From contig NZ_CP109785.1 in NCBI RefSeq assembly GCF_025913575.1, positions 2,914,001 to 2,978,000 of the forward strand: a DNA stretch of 64,000 nt, in the 5' to 3' direction. The position numbers and the translations under genes were made by a program. Of the stretch, positions 43,850 through 53,207 are shown piece after piece (position 1 is the stretch's first letter; every line of letters starts with the position of its first letter). The DNA is from Halocatena marina (GTDB lineage: Archaea > Halobacteriota > Halobacteria > Halobacteriales > Haloarculaceae). The notes under the pieces were generated by a model. The model had not been told where the DNA came from, did not search any database, and worked only from the letters and a program-made list of their open reading frames with translations.

Positions 43850-45223
43850 TCACAGATACTCGAAGCGCTGCGTATTCGCTTCAAAACCCAACCGTTCGTG
43901 TGCCCAATCGAACGGATTCTCGTCGCGGTGTTCCATCAGGAACTCCACGATCGAATCCCCGACGTTCTCTCCGTAGAGAGATGGACCATCGGACATGCGT
44001 TGACGGATTGAATCGGATTCGTATACATGAGTCAGCAGATCGTACATGGCCTCACCGGACGTCGGTGGTACAAGCAGATTCGTCTGTGCATCGAACACCG
44101 TCTCTGGACGATCGGTGTTGTATCGCACGGTGAGACAGAAAGTCTCATCAATGTGGTTTAGCTCCTCTTGCATACTCCCAGAGTCCGTCAACTCAGCGAA
44201 GCACTGCCCGGACCGTAGGAACTCATACACGTGAGCGTGCTTTTGCCAAAGCGGTGTGAACAAGAAGTTCTCACGATCGTCGGCAAGACCGACGAGTCGA
44301 TCACGGAGACCGTAGTTTTCGAGCGCAGCTCGAGTTGCCGTGAGTTCGACGAATGCGACGTTGTATCCAGTTTTCACGAGGCGAACAACACAGTCGATGA
44401 TGGAACGAAACCGGTCGGGGAGTAAGTTCGCTCGACGGTGAATGTCAACCCGAATCCAGTCGTCCCGAGCCTCCAACACTGGAAAGACATCAAATACCGA
44501 TTCGGACAGATTCTCATCAGCCTTCATAGCGATCGTATCGACCACGGAATTTCCGACGACCGGTATTCGAGTACGGCCGGCAACCTCAGCAGGATAGCCT
44601 TCACGAACGAGATGCTCACGATTCAGTTCAGTTGGTGCAAACTGGTAGAGAGAGGCTGCAGATCCAATGAACGTGTCGTACTGTTCGGGAAACGGTTCGG
44701 TCCGATTAAGCGACCACTTACCCTCCCACTGATCGTCGATAAACGCTGCTGGGTCGGCTTCGTTTGTGAACGATGGAGACATTCCACGGAGGCCTGCCTC
44801 ATTGTGTGCGACAAGCTGGTTTGTTGCGAACATCCATGCCTGGGGAACGATACCCGCAGCAAGCGTATCACCGTGGACGATCGGCATGACCGTTGTGTCT
44901 GGGTAAACATCAGATATATGGTTTGAAAACTCCTTGATCAGCGCTATCAATTCGGCTGCCTTCTGAGAGAGATCCCCCCGGATACCGAGATCGACTGCGA
45001 TGCGTTCATCGAGTCCATACTCGGTTAATCCGTGCCCCAAAAGATCATCGTGATGTTGACCAGTATGAAGAACAAAACACGGAACTCCTCGACGCTGGGC
45101 GGCCATGACAATGGGCGCCTGTTTGTAAAAATCCGGCTTGGTGGCAGTTACAACAGCCAAAACGGTGTCTCCAGCTTCCATTTGATGCGCGAGTCTGTTA
45201 TCATATATCTGAATATTGTCCAT
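43850..45223 (-). CDS. UDP-N-acetylglucosamine 2-epimerase (non-hydrolysing type)
   Basis: A 457-residue GT-B-fold epimerase. Motifs: VVTATKPDFYKQAPI with TGQHHDDLL; VHGDTLAAGIVPQAW; VAHNEAGLRGMSP; DIHRRANL in place of the usual H-R-x-E; and TDSGSMQEE. It would convert UDP-GlcNAc to UDP-ManNAc for surface polysaccharide or N-glycan synthesis. It is a stand-alone gene here. The H-R-x-E-N change (HRRANL) is worth noting for activity. Confidence 0.82.
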   Translation of the reverse strand: MDNIQIYDNRLAHQMEAGDTVLAVVTATKPDFYKQAPIVMAAQRRGVPCFVLHTGQHHDDLLGHGLTEYGLDERIAVDLGIRGDLSQKAAELIALIKEFSNHISDVYPDTTVMPIVHGDTLAAGIVPQAWMFATNQLVAHNEAGLRGMSPSFTNEADPAAFIDDQWEGKWSLNRTEPFPEQYDTFIGSAASLYQFAPTELNREHLVREGYPAEVAGRTRIPVVGNSVVDTIAMKADENLSESVFDVFPVLEARDDWIRVDIHRRANLLPDRFRSIIDCVVRLVKTGYNVAFVELTATRAALENYGLRDRLVGLADDRENFLFTPLWQKHAHVYEFLRSGQCFAELTDSGSMQEELNHIDETFCLTVRYNTDRPETVFDAQTNLLVPPTSGEAMYDLLTHVYESDSIRQRMSDGPSLYGENVGDSIVEFLMEHRDENPFDWAHERLGFEANTQRFEYL

Positions 45224-45391
45224 ATATTGATACCATGATCTGCTGGTTAGTAAATACCGATTTTGGACGCTGATCCGAGAGAACGCCTGTAGTCCATCGC
45301 AGCACGGAATTCAAAACAACGCGGCTATTCATCGAGTCGTTCCCTGTGCTGCCGAGCAATCTTTTTACCTTCTCCACTAGTGCCAACTGGT

Positions 45392-46144
45392 ATGAACGCC
45401 GTACTCGATCACGTGATGATGCGCGTTGAGGATTTGGAAGCCGCCCTCGATTGGTATCAGACCCACTTCGACTACGAGGAGACGGGTCGGTGGGAGGCTG
45501 ATACGTTCACCAACGTGTTTCTCGCTCCCGAGGATCGACACGAGGACAGCGCGCAGTTGGAACTGACGTACAACCACGACGGGCGCTCGTACGAGATGGG
45601 TGATGCGTGGGGACACATCGCTGTACGCGTCGACGACGTGTACGATGCCTACGAGGAGTTGATGGATGCTGGTGTCGAGGACTACCGCGATCCCGACTCC
45701 TGTGGTGGGCGGTACGCCTTCGTGAAAGATCCCGACGGCCACGAGATCGAGATCGTCCAACGCGACCACGGTGCACGCTGGAGTCTCGATCACACGATGG
45801 TCCGCGTTGAAGACGCTGACGCTACAATTGGGTGGTACGCCCGCAAGCTGGAGTACGATCTGGTCCGTCGCTCCGAGATGGACGACTTCGCGCTGTACTT
45901 CATGAAACCTGATGCGGCCGAGGAAGCGATGTCGATGGAGCTGACATACAACTACGACGGACGTTCATACGAGATAGGCGACGCGTGGGGACACGTCGCG
46001 GTCCGCACAGACGACCTCGATGAAGCATGGGACACACTCATGGACCGTCGCGCCGAGGACTACCGTGACCCCGAGAGCTGCGACAACCGCTATGCGTTCA
46101 CGAAAACGAACGACGGACACGAAATAGAGGTCGTCAAACGCTAA
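45392..46144 (+). CDS. Glyoxalase/VOC protein with two tandem domains
   Basis: A 250-residue protein with two VOC units of about 125 residues. Unit 1 starts LDHVMMRVEDLEAALDWY and ends DPDGHEIEIVQ; unit 2 starts SLDHTMVRVEDADATIGWY and ends TNDGHEIEVVK. The metal-binding H and E pattern resembles glyoxalase I (methylglyoxal detoxification). An in-frame GTG at 45380 is possible; ATG 45392 is preferred. It converges on the HAD gene with a four-base overlap of stops. Confidence 0.88.
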   Translation: MNAVLDHVMMRVEDLEAALDWYQTHFDYEETGRWEADTFTNVFLAPEDRHEDSAQLELTYNHDGRSYEMGDAWGHIAVRVDDVYDAYEELMDAGVEDYRDPDSCGGRYAFVKDPDGHEIEIVQRDHGARWSLDHTMVRVEDADATIGWYARKLEYDLVRRSEMDDFALYFMKPDAAEEAMSMELTYNYDGRSYEIGDAWGHVAVRTDDLDEAWDTLMDRRAEDYRDPESCDNRYAFTKTNDGHEIEVVKR

Positions 46145-47364
46145 TTCAGTCCCGCGAGCCGATCGAGAGCGTACATGATCCGAAGCATCGAGGCGCTTCC
46201 GTCGCGGCCAAACACGAGTTCGTCGGTGTTCAAAACGTGCTCTGAAACGACCCGCGAGGCGTGTTCTGGCGCGGCAGCGATCCCACAATCGTTTGCTTCG
46301 ACCCACTCCATGACCCGGAGATCGCTCTTTGAATCACCCATCACGAGCGCAAATGGATCGTCGATACCGAGCACGTCGAAGGCTGTCTGTACCCCGGCAA
46401 CTTTATCGAGCTCTAAGCTTCCCATCTCCGCCGCATCGCCTTTGTAGTAGGCGATATCGATGCGCTCGAAGATGGACTCGATCACCGTTGGAATCTCTTC
46501 GAGATCAGTCTCAGGCACTCCTCCGTGCCGTTCGAGCACGCCGCAGATCTCAGGGTCGGCGTCAGCGTAGTACGCACGCGCCATGTCGCTGTCAGCACCG
46601 TCAATCGCTCCGGCAAGCAGATCGATCAGGTGACACAGCGCGTCGTCGATGATCTCGACAGCGTTGTCGCTCCCGGTCTGGAAATTCGGCTTGAGCGTGA
46701 TATTGAACTCATTCCCCTGAAGATGACAACCACGCGTGATCGGTTCGGCTGCCTCAGAAAGCACGCGCGATCGAACGTCATCGAAGATAGCCCGTATCTC
46801 GCTGTCGAGGTCGTCGTAGAGGAGGGTCTTGGTTGATTCACCGTAGCCGGGAGTGAATACACCGTTGCCGGCCTCGTAGACGATACTCAGCGTCCCCGAA
46901 TGGACCAGCTCGTTACCCAACCCTTGCGTTATGAACCCCTTGACGTTCTCTAGGGTCTGACCAGTGCAGATAACGATCGGTATCCCTTCCTCGTGTAAGC
47001 ACGTCAGAAGATACAGCGTTTCACGAGGGATTTCGTTGTCCGTCCGTCCCGCCGAACGAAGCGTTTCATCAACATCGAGAACGAGGACGTTCACCGCCCG
47101 ACCATATTTGGTGTTGAGATCGAGAGCCGTAAACGCCTCATCACGGGAAGCGTGGGCAGCGATGTCGGCAAACGTCTCCCCAGCCGGAAACGCCCGTCGG
47201 ATGTCAGCGCGTCGCTGATCAAGTTCGTCACTGGTCTCCTGCCAGAGTTCAAGCGCAACGCGCGAGCCAAGTGCCGGAAAGAGACCGACAACCGTCTGGT
47301 ACTCACGGAGCGTTTCGGCATCGAACTCGTCGTACAATCTGTAGAGACTGTTGTATCGATTCAT
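46141..47364 (-). CDS. HAD-superfamily hydrolase with N-terminal helical domain
   Basis: A 407-residue protein. Residues 1-90 are helical and without a clear match. The HAD phosphatase core follows: nucleophile motif LVLDVDETL with D97 and D99, TGQTLENV in motif II, and GDSKSDLRVMEW (motif IV), so it is a phosphatase of the Cof/HAD-IIB sugar-phosphate type. The substrate is unknown. The neighbouring sugar kinase and TrmB regulator suggest sugar-phosphate metabolism (inference). Confidence 0.8.
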   Translation of the reverse strand: MNRYNSLYRLYDEFDAETLREYQTVVGLFPALGSRVALELWQETSDELDQRRADIRRAFPAGETFADIAAHASRDEAFTALDLNTKYGRAVNVLVLDVDETLRSAGRTDNEIPRETLYLLTCLHEEGIPIVICTGQTLENVKGFITQGLGNELVHSGTLSIVYEAGNGVFTPGYGESTKTLLYDDLDSEIRAIFDDVRSRVLSEAAEPITRGCHLQGNEFNITLKPNFQTGSDNAVEIIDDALCHLIDLLAGAIDGADSDMARAYYADADPEICGVLERHGGVPETDLEEIPTVIESIFERIDIAYYKGDAAEMGSLELDKVAGVQTAFDVLGIDDPFALVMGDSKSDLRVMEWVEANDCGIAAAPEHASRVVSEHVLNTDELVFGRDGSASMLRIMYALDRLAGLN

Positions 47365-47400
47365 GGTAGGTATTCACATCAGTGCGTGGTAAGTCCACCT

Positions 47401-47452
47401 CACCCCCACATTCACACGTACATTCACGTTCACGTTTACGTTCATACTCACT
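47401..47452 (+). repeat. Short degenerate repeat of CATTCACGT units
   Basis: Five to six copies of a TTCACGT/TTCACAC-like unit follow each other (ACATTCACACGTACATTCACGTTCACGTTTACGTTCAT). On the minus strand this reads as repeated GTGAACGTGAAT. It lies between the stop of the TrmB gene and the start of the HAD gene, so it is in the HAD gene's leader or promoter. It may be a slipped microsatellite or a protein-binding repeat. Confidence 0.45.
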
Positions 47453-48498
47453 CACCCGAACGGTGTCGTATCGATGTGGATTTCGTGGGCTTCGATATCT
47501 TCGAGTGCGGCGACGCGGCCGCCGACGGTGACCGATCCGGTGTCGGTGTCGATGGTGAGCGTAGCGACCTCACCAGTCGGTTCCACTGCAACGTTTGTGA
47601 TGCGACCAGTGACGTCCCGGTCGTCACCAGTTTCGACATCACGTCCTTTGACTTTCACGTAAAACTCTCTGTCCAATTCACGGATATCCTTCAGGCAACG
47701 ACGGATAGACGCGTATCGTCGGGGGAACGGACGGTCGTGGCCGTCCGTTGCGAGTGGGGTGGCTGTCGTCCACAGCACCGTATTGAAGAATCCGGAGACG
47801 AGAAAGCCGAGTGCAGAGCGATTGAAGATGACTCCATAATGTTCTGTATCGCTCGTGAGTGCGTCCTGTGTTGCATACACCGACCGTGTCCCGTCTGCGA
47901 CGGCCATCACTGGCGTCGTGATACCGCGCCGCGCCCGTACGATCGTCGAGATGTTCGTGTAATCGTACTCTTCCGGGGAAGGTGCCGCAGAAGCGGGCGT
48001 CACGAGCAACTCAACGGCGGTTCCGGCGTCACACACCGCCGCCAACTGCTCCTCAAAGCGGGAAAGCAGTTCCGGTGTGAGCGAGAGCACGAGTTCGTAT
48101 TCTGCACTGTCGATGACGGCCTCGAAGTACCGGAGAATACTTGGTCTCGATTTGACAAGGGAGACAGCCTCCGTTTCCCGGGAAGGGGTCGTATACCGAT
48201 CGGCTAGCCCCGTGATCATCTCATCGAGCGATGATTGAATCTGTGGGAATATCCCCTCGGGATCGAGTGCGACGACTCGCATCGGGCGAGATTCACGAAG
48301 CTCAACGACGCCCCGATCGCTCAGTTTCCGCACTGTATCGTAGACGCGCGGTTGTGGAATGGACGTACGGTCTGCGATCTCACTCGCCGTCAGCTCACCG
48401 TGATCAAGCACAGCGAGATACGCTTCGATCTCATACTCACCGAAATCGAACCGGTCTCCAACTTGCTCCATCTGACGCCGAAGATCGTCCGTATTCAT
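47452..48498 (-). CDS. TrmB-family sugar-responsive transcriptional regulator
   Basis: A 348-residue TrmB-like protein. The winged HTH is at about 18-80 ([40 protein letters not shown]), followed by a coiled coil and the TrmB sugar-binding C-terminal region including a PLD-like fold ([20 protein letters not shown]) and a beta domain. TrmB in Halobacterium controls central sugar metabolism genes. It is divergent from the PfkB sugar kinase across 274 bases and likely controls it (inference). Confidence 0.9.
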   Translation of the reverse strand: MNTDDLRRQMEQVGDRFDFGEYEIEAYLAVLDHGELTASEIADRTSIPQPRVYDTVRKLSDRGVVELRESRPMRVVALDPEGIFPQIQSSLDEMITGLADRYTTPSRETEAVSLVKSRPSILRYFEAVIDSAEYELVLSLTPELLSRFEEQLAAVCDAGTAVELLVTPASAAPSPEEYDYTNISTIVRARRGITTPVMAVADGTRSVYATQDALTSDTEHYGVIFNRSALGFLVSGFFNTVLWTTATPLATDGHDRPFPRRYASIRRCLKDIRELDREFYVKVKGRDVETGDDRDVTGRITNVAVEPTGEVATLTIDTDTGSVTVGGRVAALEDIEAHEIHIDTTPFG

Positions 48499-48772
48499 TA
48501 TGAAAGGATTTCAGACCAGCAGATAAAATATTTACTGAGTTCCGAAGTAATCTATCAGTTAATCGAGAGTCGATAGCAGAAGCGACGATTCAACCGTCCT
48601 ACCCACCGATTATACAGCCAACAGCATCACTCTGTCGGTCGCTGATTAACAGAGACAGGTGGGTTTAAACGGCAGCTCACATCCACACGGTGCTCCCACA
48701 ACAGAACCAGCAAACAAAAATGTTTACTGTGACATGAGTAGTAGAACTGGAACGAAGTGAATCACGAGACCG
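48499..48772. promoter_or_regulatory. Divergent promoter region of the TrmB and sugar kinase genes
   Basis: A 274-base A/T-rich gap. Candidate TATA-like boxes are TAAAATATTTACT at 48526-48537 for the TrmB gene (minus strand AGTAAATATTTTA) and AAATGTTTACTG near 48717-48728 for the kinase. I see no TrmB-consensus motif with certainty. Confidence 0.4.
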
Positions 48773-49732
48773 ATGAACGATGAGATAGACGTGCTTACGA
48801 TCGGGGAGACGATGGTGCTGTTGAACCCACACGAGTCGGGTCCAATGCGCCACGTCGTCGACTTTCGAAAACGGATTGGCGGGGCAGAGAGCAATATGGC
48901 GGTCGGTCTCGCACGCTTGGATCACGACGCAGCGTGGATAAGCCGTCTCGGTTCGGATCCACACGGTCAGTACGTACGGGATACGATTCGCGGTGCGGGG
49001 GTCGATACACAGTACGTCACGTTCGACGCCGAAGCACCCACAGGACTGATGTTCAAGGAACGCCGCGAACTCGCAGAGAGTCGCGTCTACTACTATCGGG
49101 ACGACTCCGCAGCGAGTCGAATGGCTCCCGACGATCTCCCCGATGAAGCCCTCGCTAACGCACGCTATCTCCACCTGACGGGGATTACTCCCGCGCTGAG
49201 CGAATCCTGTCGAGAGCTGGTCTTTGATGCGACGCGACGAGCACAAGAGCACGGCGTCACCGTCTCGCTCGACCCGAATCTCAGGTTCAAGCTCTGGGAC
49301 GAGACGATGATGCGCGAGACGCTCCTTTCACTCGTCGAAGAGTGCGACGTCGTTCTCCCTGGTATCGAAGAGGGTGCGGTGCTGCTCGGGACGGACGATC
49401 CCGAACGCATCGCAACGGAGTTTCGGGCCCTCGGTGCGGACGAAGTTGTCGTGAAGCTCGGGGCTGACGGTGCGTTCGTCGCGAGTGATGCCGTCGCAGA
49501 AACCGTTACTGGCTACGAGGTCGAGCGCGTCGTCGATCCCGTTGGCGCGGGCGATGGGTTCGCTGCCGGATATCTCTCCGGACGGCTTGAGGGACTCGAT
49601 CCCGTTCGTGCGACCGACCGAGCGAACGCGGTGGGTGCGCTTGCAACGACCGTCACGGGAGATATCGAAGGCCTCCCCACGCGCTCTGAGCTAGCGCAGT
49701 TTACAGGTGACCAAGACGAACAAATCCGATAA
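48773..49732 (+). CDS. kdgK: PfkB-family sugar kinase (2-keto-3-deoxygluconate kinase-like)
   Basis: A 319-residue ribokinase-family kinase. N-terminus DVLTIGETMVLLNP and RIGGAESNMAVGLARL give the sugar-binding lid; the ATP/catalytic motif VDPVGAGDGFAAGYLSG contains the catalytic Asp of D-G-F. The E-T-M-V and N-M-A pattern is close to 2-keto-3-deoxygluconate kinases of the semi-phosphorylative Entner-Doudoroff pathway used by haloarchaea, but fructose or other ketose kinases cannot be excluded. It is divergent from the TrmB regulator. Confidence 0.82.
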   Translation: MNDEIDVLTIGETMVLLNPHESGPMRHVVDFRKRIGGAESNMAVGLARLDHDAAWISRLGSDPHGQYVRDTIRGAGVDTQYVTFDAEAPTGLMFKERRELAESRVYYYRDDSAASRMAPDDLPDEALANARYLHLTGITPALSESCRELVFDATRRAQEHGVTVSLDPNLRFKLWDETMMRETLLSLVEECDVVLPGIEEGAVLLGTDDPERIATEFRALGADEVVVKLGADGAFVASDAVAETVTGYEVERVVDPVGAGDGFAAGYLSGRLEGLDPVRATDRANAVGALATTVTGDIEGLPTRSELAQFTGDQDEQIR

Positions 49733-50014
49733 CAACAGATCATTGTCTGTCCGTTTGGCCGTCAAATCGATTCGGCGAACGCAACTCTGACGTCCGTATC
49801 TCCGTGAACGACCGCAGCGACCAGCTCGTGATCATCCATACTGGCACAGTCGACGTCTGAGCTGTTGTTTCGGTCCGATGTACACTAACAGAGAATAGAT
49901 ACGGCTGGTATCCACCATTTACGACGTAGTCCTGCCAGCACAACATCTTTAGCCATTAGTTACCTATTGACACGATTGTACAGGCAACCGAACGATACTG
50001 CGACAAAGACACCC

Positions 50015-51280
50015 ATGGCAGACAAACCGCACCAAAACCTAGCGATTATCGGTCACGTCGATCACGGGAAAAGTACGCTCGTCGGTCGATTGCTGTTCGA
50101 GACGGGGAGCGTCCCCGAGCACGTCATCGAGCAGTATCGTGAAGAAGCAGAAGAGAAGGGCAAAGGCGGCTTCGAGTTCGCCTACGTGATGGATAATCTC
50201 GCCGAAGAACGCGAGCGCGGGCTCACGATTGACATCGCCCACCAAGAGTTCGACACGGACGAGTATTATTTCACGATCGTGGACACGCCGGGTCACCGCG
50301 ACTTCGTGAAGAACATGATCACCGGCGCGAGCCAAGCCGACAACGCTGTGCTCGTCGTCGCGGCTGATGACGGCGTCCAGCCTCAGACACAAGAGCACGT
50401 CTTCCTCTCGCGAACCCTCGGCATCGGCGAACTCATCATCGCCGTCAACAAAATGGACCTCGTCGATTACGACGAGGATCGATTCGAAGAAGTGAGAGAC
50501 GAAGTGGAACAGCTCCTCGGACGGGTTCGGTTCTCTGCTGCAGATACGAGTTTCATTCCGATCTCGGCGTTCGAGGGCGACAACATTTCGGACCGCTCGG
50601 ACGAGACCTCGTGGTACGATGGACCGACGCTGTTGGATGCACTCAACGACCTGCCGGAGGTCGAGCCACCGACCGACGCGCCGCTGCGCGTCCCCATCCA
50701 AGACGTCTACACCATCTCAGGCATCGGCACTGTCCCCGTCGGACGCGTCGAAACTGGTGTCCTCGAAGTCAACACCACGGTTTCATTCCAGCCAAGTGAC
50801 GCTGCAGGCGAGGTCAAGTCGGTCGAAATGCACCACGAAGAGGTGCCACGGGCTAATCCGGGCGACAACGTTGGATTCAACGTCCGCGGCATCGGCAAGG
50901 ACGACATCCGTCGCGGTGACGTCTGTGGCCCAGCTGAGGAGCCACCGACGGTCGCCGAAACCTTCCAAGCGCAGGTCGTCGTGATGCAGCACCCGAGCGT
51001 CATCACCGCCGGCTACACCCCTGTCTTCCACGCACACACCGCACAGGTCGCGTGTACCATCGAATCGATCGATACCAAACTCGACCCCGCAAGCGGTGAT
51101 GTCAAAGAAGAAAATCCCGACTTCATCAAAAGCGGCGACGCTGCTGTCGTCACCATCCGTCCGCAGAAACCGCTCTCGATCGAACCATCCTCGGAAATCC
51201 CCGAACTCGGGAGCTTCGCCATCCGCGACATGGGCCAGACCATCGCCGCCGGCAAAGTCCTCAGTGTCACAGAAAAATAA
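50015..51280 (+). CDS. tef1a: Translation elongation factor 1A
   Basis: A 421-residue EF-1A that delivers aminoacyl-tRNA to the ribosome. G1 is GHVDHGKST at 13-21; G3 is [14 protein letters not shown]4 is VNKMD. Domains 2 and 3 are complete ([42 protein letters not shown]). Haloarchaeal EF-1A genes are usually followed at once by rps10; here the next 310 bases hold no gene and S10 is absent. The start is ATG 50015 (MADKPHQN). The G3 residue T where archaeal EF-1A often has A or C is mildly unusual. Confidence 0.95.
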   Translation: MADKPHQNLAIIGHVDHGKSTLVGRLLFETGSVPEHVIEQYREEAEEKGKGGFEFAYVMDNLAEERERGLTIDIAHQEFDTDEYYFTIVDTPGHRDFVKNMITGASQADNAVLVVAADDGVQPQTQEHVFLSRTLGIGELIIAVNKMDLVDYDEDRFEEVRDEVEQLLGRVRFSAADTSFIPISAFEGDNISDRSDETSWYDGPTLLDALNDLPEVEPPTDAPLRVPIQDVYTISGIGTVPVGRVETGVLEVNTTVSFQPSDAAGEVKSVEMHHEEVPRANPGDNVGFNVRGIGKDDIRRGDVCGPAEEPPTVAETFQAQVVVMQHPSVITAGYTPVFHAHTAQVACTIESIDTKLDPASGDVKEENPDFIKSGDAAVVTIRPQKPLSIEPSSEIPELGSFAIRDMGQTIAAGKVLSVTEK

Positions 51281-51590
51281 GTGTGAATTACCACCCGTAA
51301 TACGATATGGTTTGGTACAACAGATACTGTCGGTCAGTGGCTATGCCAGCTCTGACGCGATGCGTTTTTGAAGGTCAGTCGTCACTACTTCGTTCAATCA
51401 TGGGGTTATGATTCTGCATTTGGAAAATAAACGATGAGTAACAGAACTATAGTGTATCCGAACTGACCGAGGGTTTACCGTCTACAAAGGCGTATCTTTG
51501 TCTGCGTGATTCGAATGATGTTAACAATCAAACACGACCGTGAAACGCTCACAGGACAGACCACGGGACATCGACAGGGAGGACTGTGAG
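51281..51590. other. Non-coding gap after EF-1A, with the promoter of the next gene
   Basis: About 310 bases. Stretches such as TAAACGATGAGTAAC and TTAACAATCAAACA are A/T-rich. A Shine-Dalgarno-like GGGAGGACTG at 51576-51585 precedes the ATG at 51591. No S10 gene or other convincing frame is present. Confidence 0.5.
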
Positions 51591-51980
51591 ATGACAGCTG
51601 ATATCGTAATCGCGCAGATGGGTGGGTCGTTCATCAACGCTCTCTTCGTGTTTGTCGTCAGCCTGCTCATTGGTGCTGTCGGAATCTACGCTGGGGCACG
51701 GCTGCTGATCGACCGAGACACTGGTTTCAGACGAGCGATCGTGACAGCGTTCGTCGGAGCGATCATCTGGGCGTTGGTTGCTCTCTTTGTCGGATGGATC
51801 CCCATCATCGGACCGCTCCTCACGCTCGTTGTGTGGATTGGCTTCATCAACTGGCAGTATCCCGGCGGTTGGGGGACCGCTGTAGGGATCGGATTCGTCG
51901 CGTGGATCGTCACGTTCGCCATCCTCTATGTACTCAGTCTGCTCGGTTTCGTCGGATTGGGTGCTATCGGCGTCCCGTAA
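51591..51980 (+). CDS. Four-helix small membrane protein
   Basis: A 129-residue membrane protein. Hydrophobic segments lie at about 15-38, 48-70, 72-92 and 102-126 with frequent Gly and W residues (IGAVGIYAGARLLI, FVGWIPIIGPLLTLVVW). No catalytic motif is seen. The Shine-Dalgarno sequence is strong and close to the ATG, unusual among the mostly leaderless genes here. An upstream in-frame GTG at 51540 would add 17 residues that lack hydrophobic character. Confidence 0.7.
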   Translation: MTADIVIAQMGGSFINALFVFVVSLLIGAVGIYAGARLLIDRDTGFRRAIVTAFVGAIIWALVALFVGWIPIIGPLLTLVVWIGFINWQYPGGWGTAVGIGFVAWIVTFAILYVLSLLGFVGLGAIGVP

Positions 51981-52095
51981 TCAAATCAGCAAGGGAACAA
52001 TCGTAGTACGAGAATTCGGTCAACGATCGAGTGGTGTTCGTTGATCGCTCTCCGAGTCGATAGCCATTTTTATTCGGGATCGCGTTCCTGCGGAC

Positions 52096-53181
52096 GTGCG
52101 CGTTCTCAACCACCTCGAACTCGAATCTCATCTCGATCGGAGCGGTATCGGAACGTCTGTCAGCCATCAGCGCGCGGCACTCGCTAAGACGGACGTTTCG
52201 GTCTGTACGTCCCTGTGGAACGGTGAGACGCCCGTTCGGGCGATCGAAAACGCGCTCGGAGGCAGACTCGATACTAGTCAGCCCAGCCACAGTAATGGTG
52301 ATCTTTTCGCTTCGATCGACCTCGCACACTGTAACATGATTGGGCCCTCATCGGTTGCTATTGCTCAGTATGCCCATCGTCAAGACATTCCGCTGATTCT
52401 CCACGCACACGTCACTCGTGAGGACTTCGCCGAGAGCTTTCGTGGATCGAGCGCCGTCGGGAAGCCCCTCGAACGGTATCTTCGGTGGTTCTACTCGCAA
52501 GCAGATCTCGTGCTCTGTCCGAGCCAATACACAAAACAAGTCCTCGAATCCTATCCGATCGATGCACCGATTCGGCCGATCACGAACGGAATCGATATCG
52601 ACTCACTCTCCGGGTTCGAATCCCTCCGTGAGGAGTACCGGACACGATTCGATCTCGACGGAACGGTTGTATTCGCTGTCGGAAGCGTTTTCGAACGCAA
52701 GGGACTGACGACGTTCTGTGAGCTCGCACAAGCAACGGACTACGAATTCGCGTGGTTCGGGACGTACGACACCGGACCACAGGCCTCCTCAACCGTCCGA
52801 CGGTGGACGAAGCATCCACCAGAGAACGTAACGTTCACCGGTTGGATCGACGATAAACGCGGCGCGTTCGCTGCCGGCGATATCTACTTATTTCCGTCGA
52901 AAGTAGAGAATCAGGGACTCGTTGTTCTCGAAGCGATGGCGTGTGGGAAAGCCGTCATCCTTCGAGACATCCCGGTCTTCGAGGAGTACTACACGCATGG
53001 CGAGGATTGCCTCATGTGCGCGACGATGGACGAATTCGAGGACGCACTCGCAGAACTCGCATCGAACCCAGAGCTCCGCGAGCGACTGGGCGAGAACGCT
53101 CGCGAGACAGCTGCCACCCACAGCCTCGACCGAGTGGCGGACAAGCTGGTAGATGCGTACCAGAAAGTCACAACCGTTTAA
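52096..53181 (+). CDS. Glycosyltransferase family 4 protein
   Basis: A 361-residue GT-B enzyme from GTG 52096. The acceptor-binding N-terminal half has IDLAHCNMIGPSSVAIAQYA and H-A-H-V-T; the donor-binding half has GSVFERKGLTTF, FTGWIDDKRGAFAAGDIYLFPS and the E-x7-E-like motif ENQGLVVLEAMACGKAV. It probably adds a sugar to a membrane lipid or surface glycan. The next gene, another GT4 protein, follows 26 bases later, so the two act in the same pathway. Confidence 0.85.
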   Translation: MRVLNHLELESHLDRSGIGTSVSHQRAALAKTDVSVCTSLWNGETPVRAIENALGGRLDTSQPSHSNGDLFASIDLAHCNMIGPSSVAIAQYAHRQDIPLILHAHVTREDFAESFRGSSAVGKPLERYLRWFYSQADLVLCPSQYTKQVLESYPIDAPIRPITNGIDIDSLSGFESLREEYRTRFDLDGTVVFAVGSVFERKGLTTFCELAQATDYEFAWFGTYDTGPQASSTVRRWTKHPPENVTFTGWIDDKRGAFAAGDIYLFPSKVENQGLVVLEAMACGKAVILRDIPVFEEYYTHGEDCLMCATMDEFEDALAELASNPELRERLGENARETAATHSLDRVADKLVDAYQKVTTV

Positions 53182-53207
53182 CCATCCCCACGTTTCAAAA
53201 CGATCAG

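Noticed and set aside
49740..49946. Minus-strand 68-codon frame upstream of EF-1A
   Set aside because: Lies in the non-coding gap, has Cys/Trp/His content unlike haloarchaeal proteins and lacks a motif or ribosome-binding signal.
52610..52630. tRNA T-loop-like GGTTCGAATCCC
   Set aside because: It lies in the coding sequence of the first glycosyltransferase and no acceptor or anticodon stems flank it.
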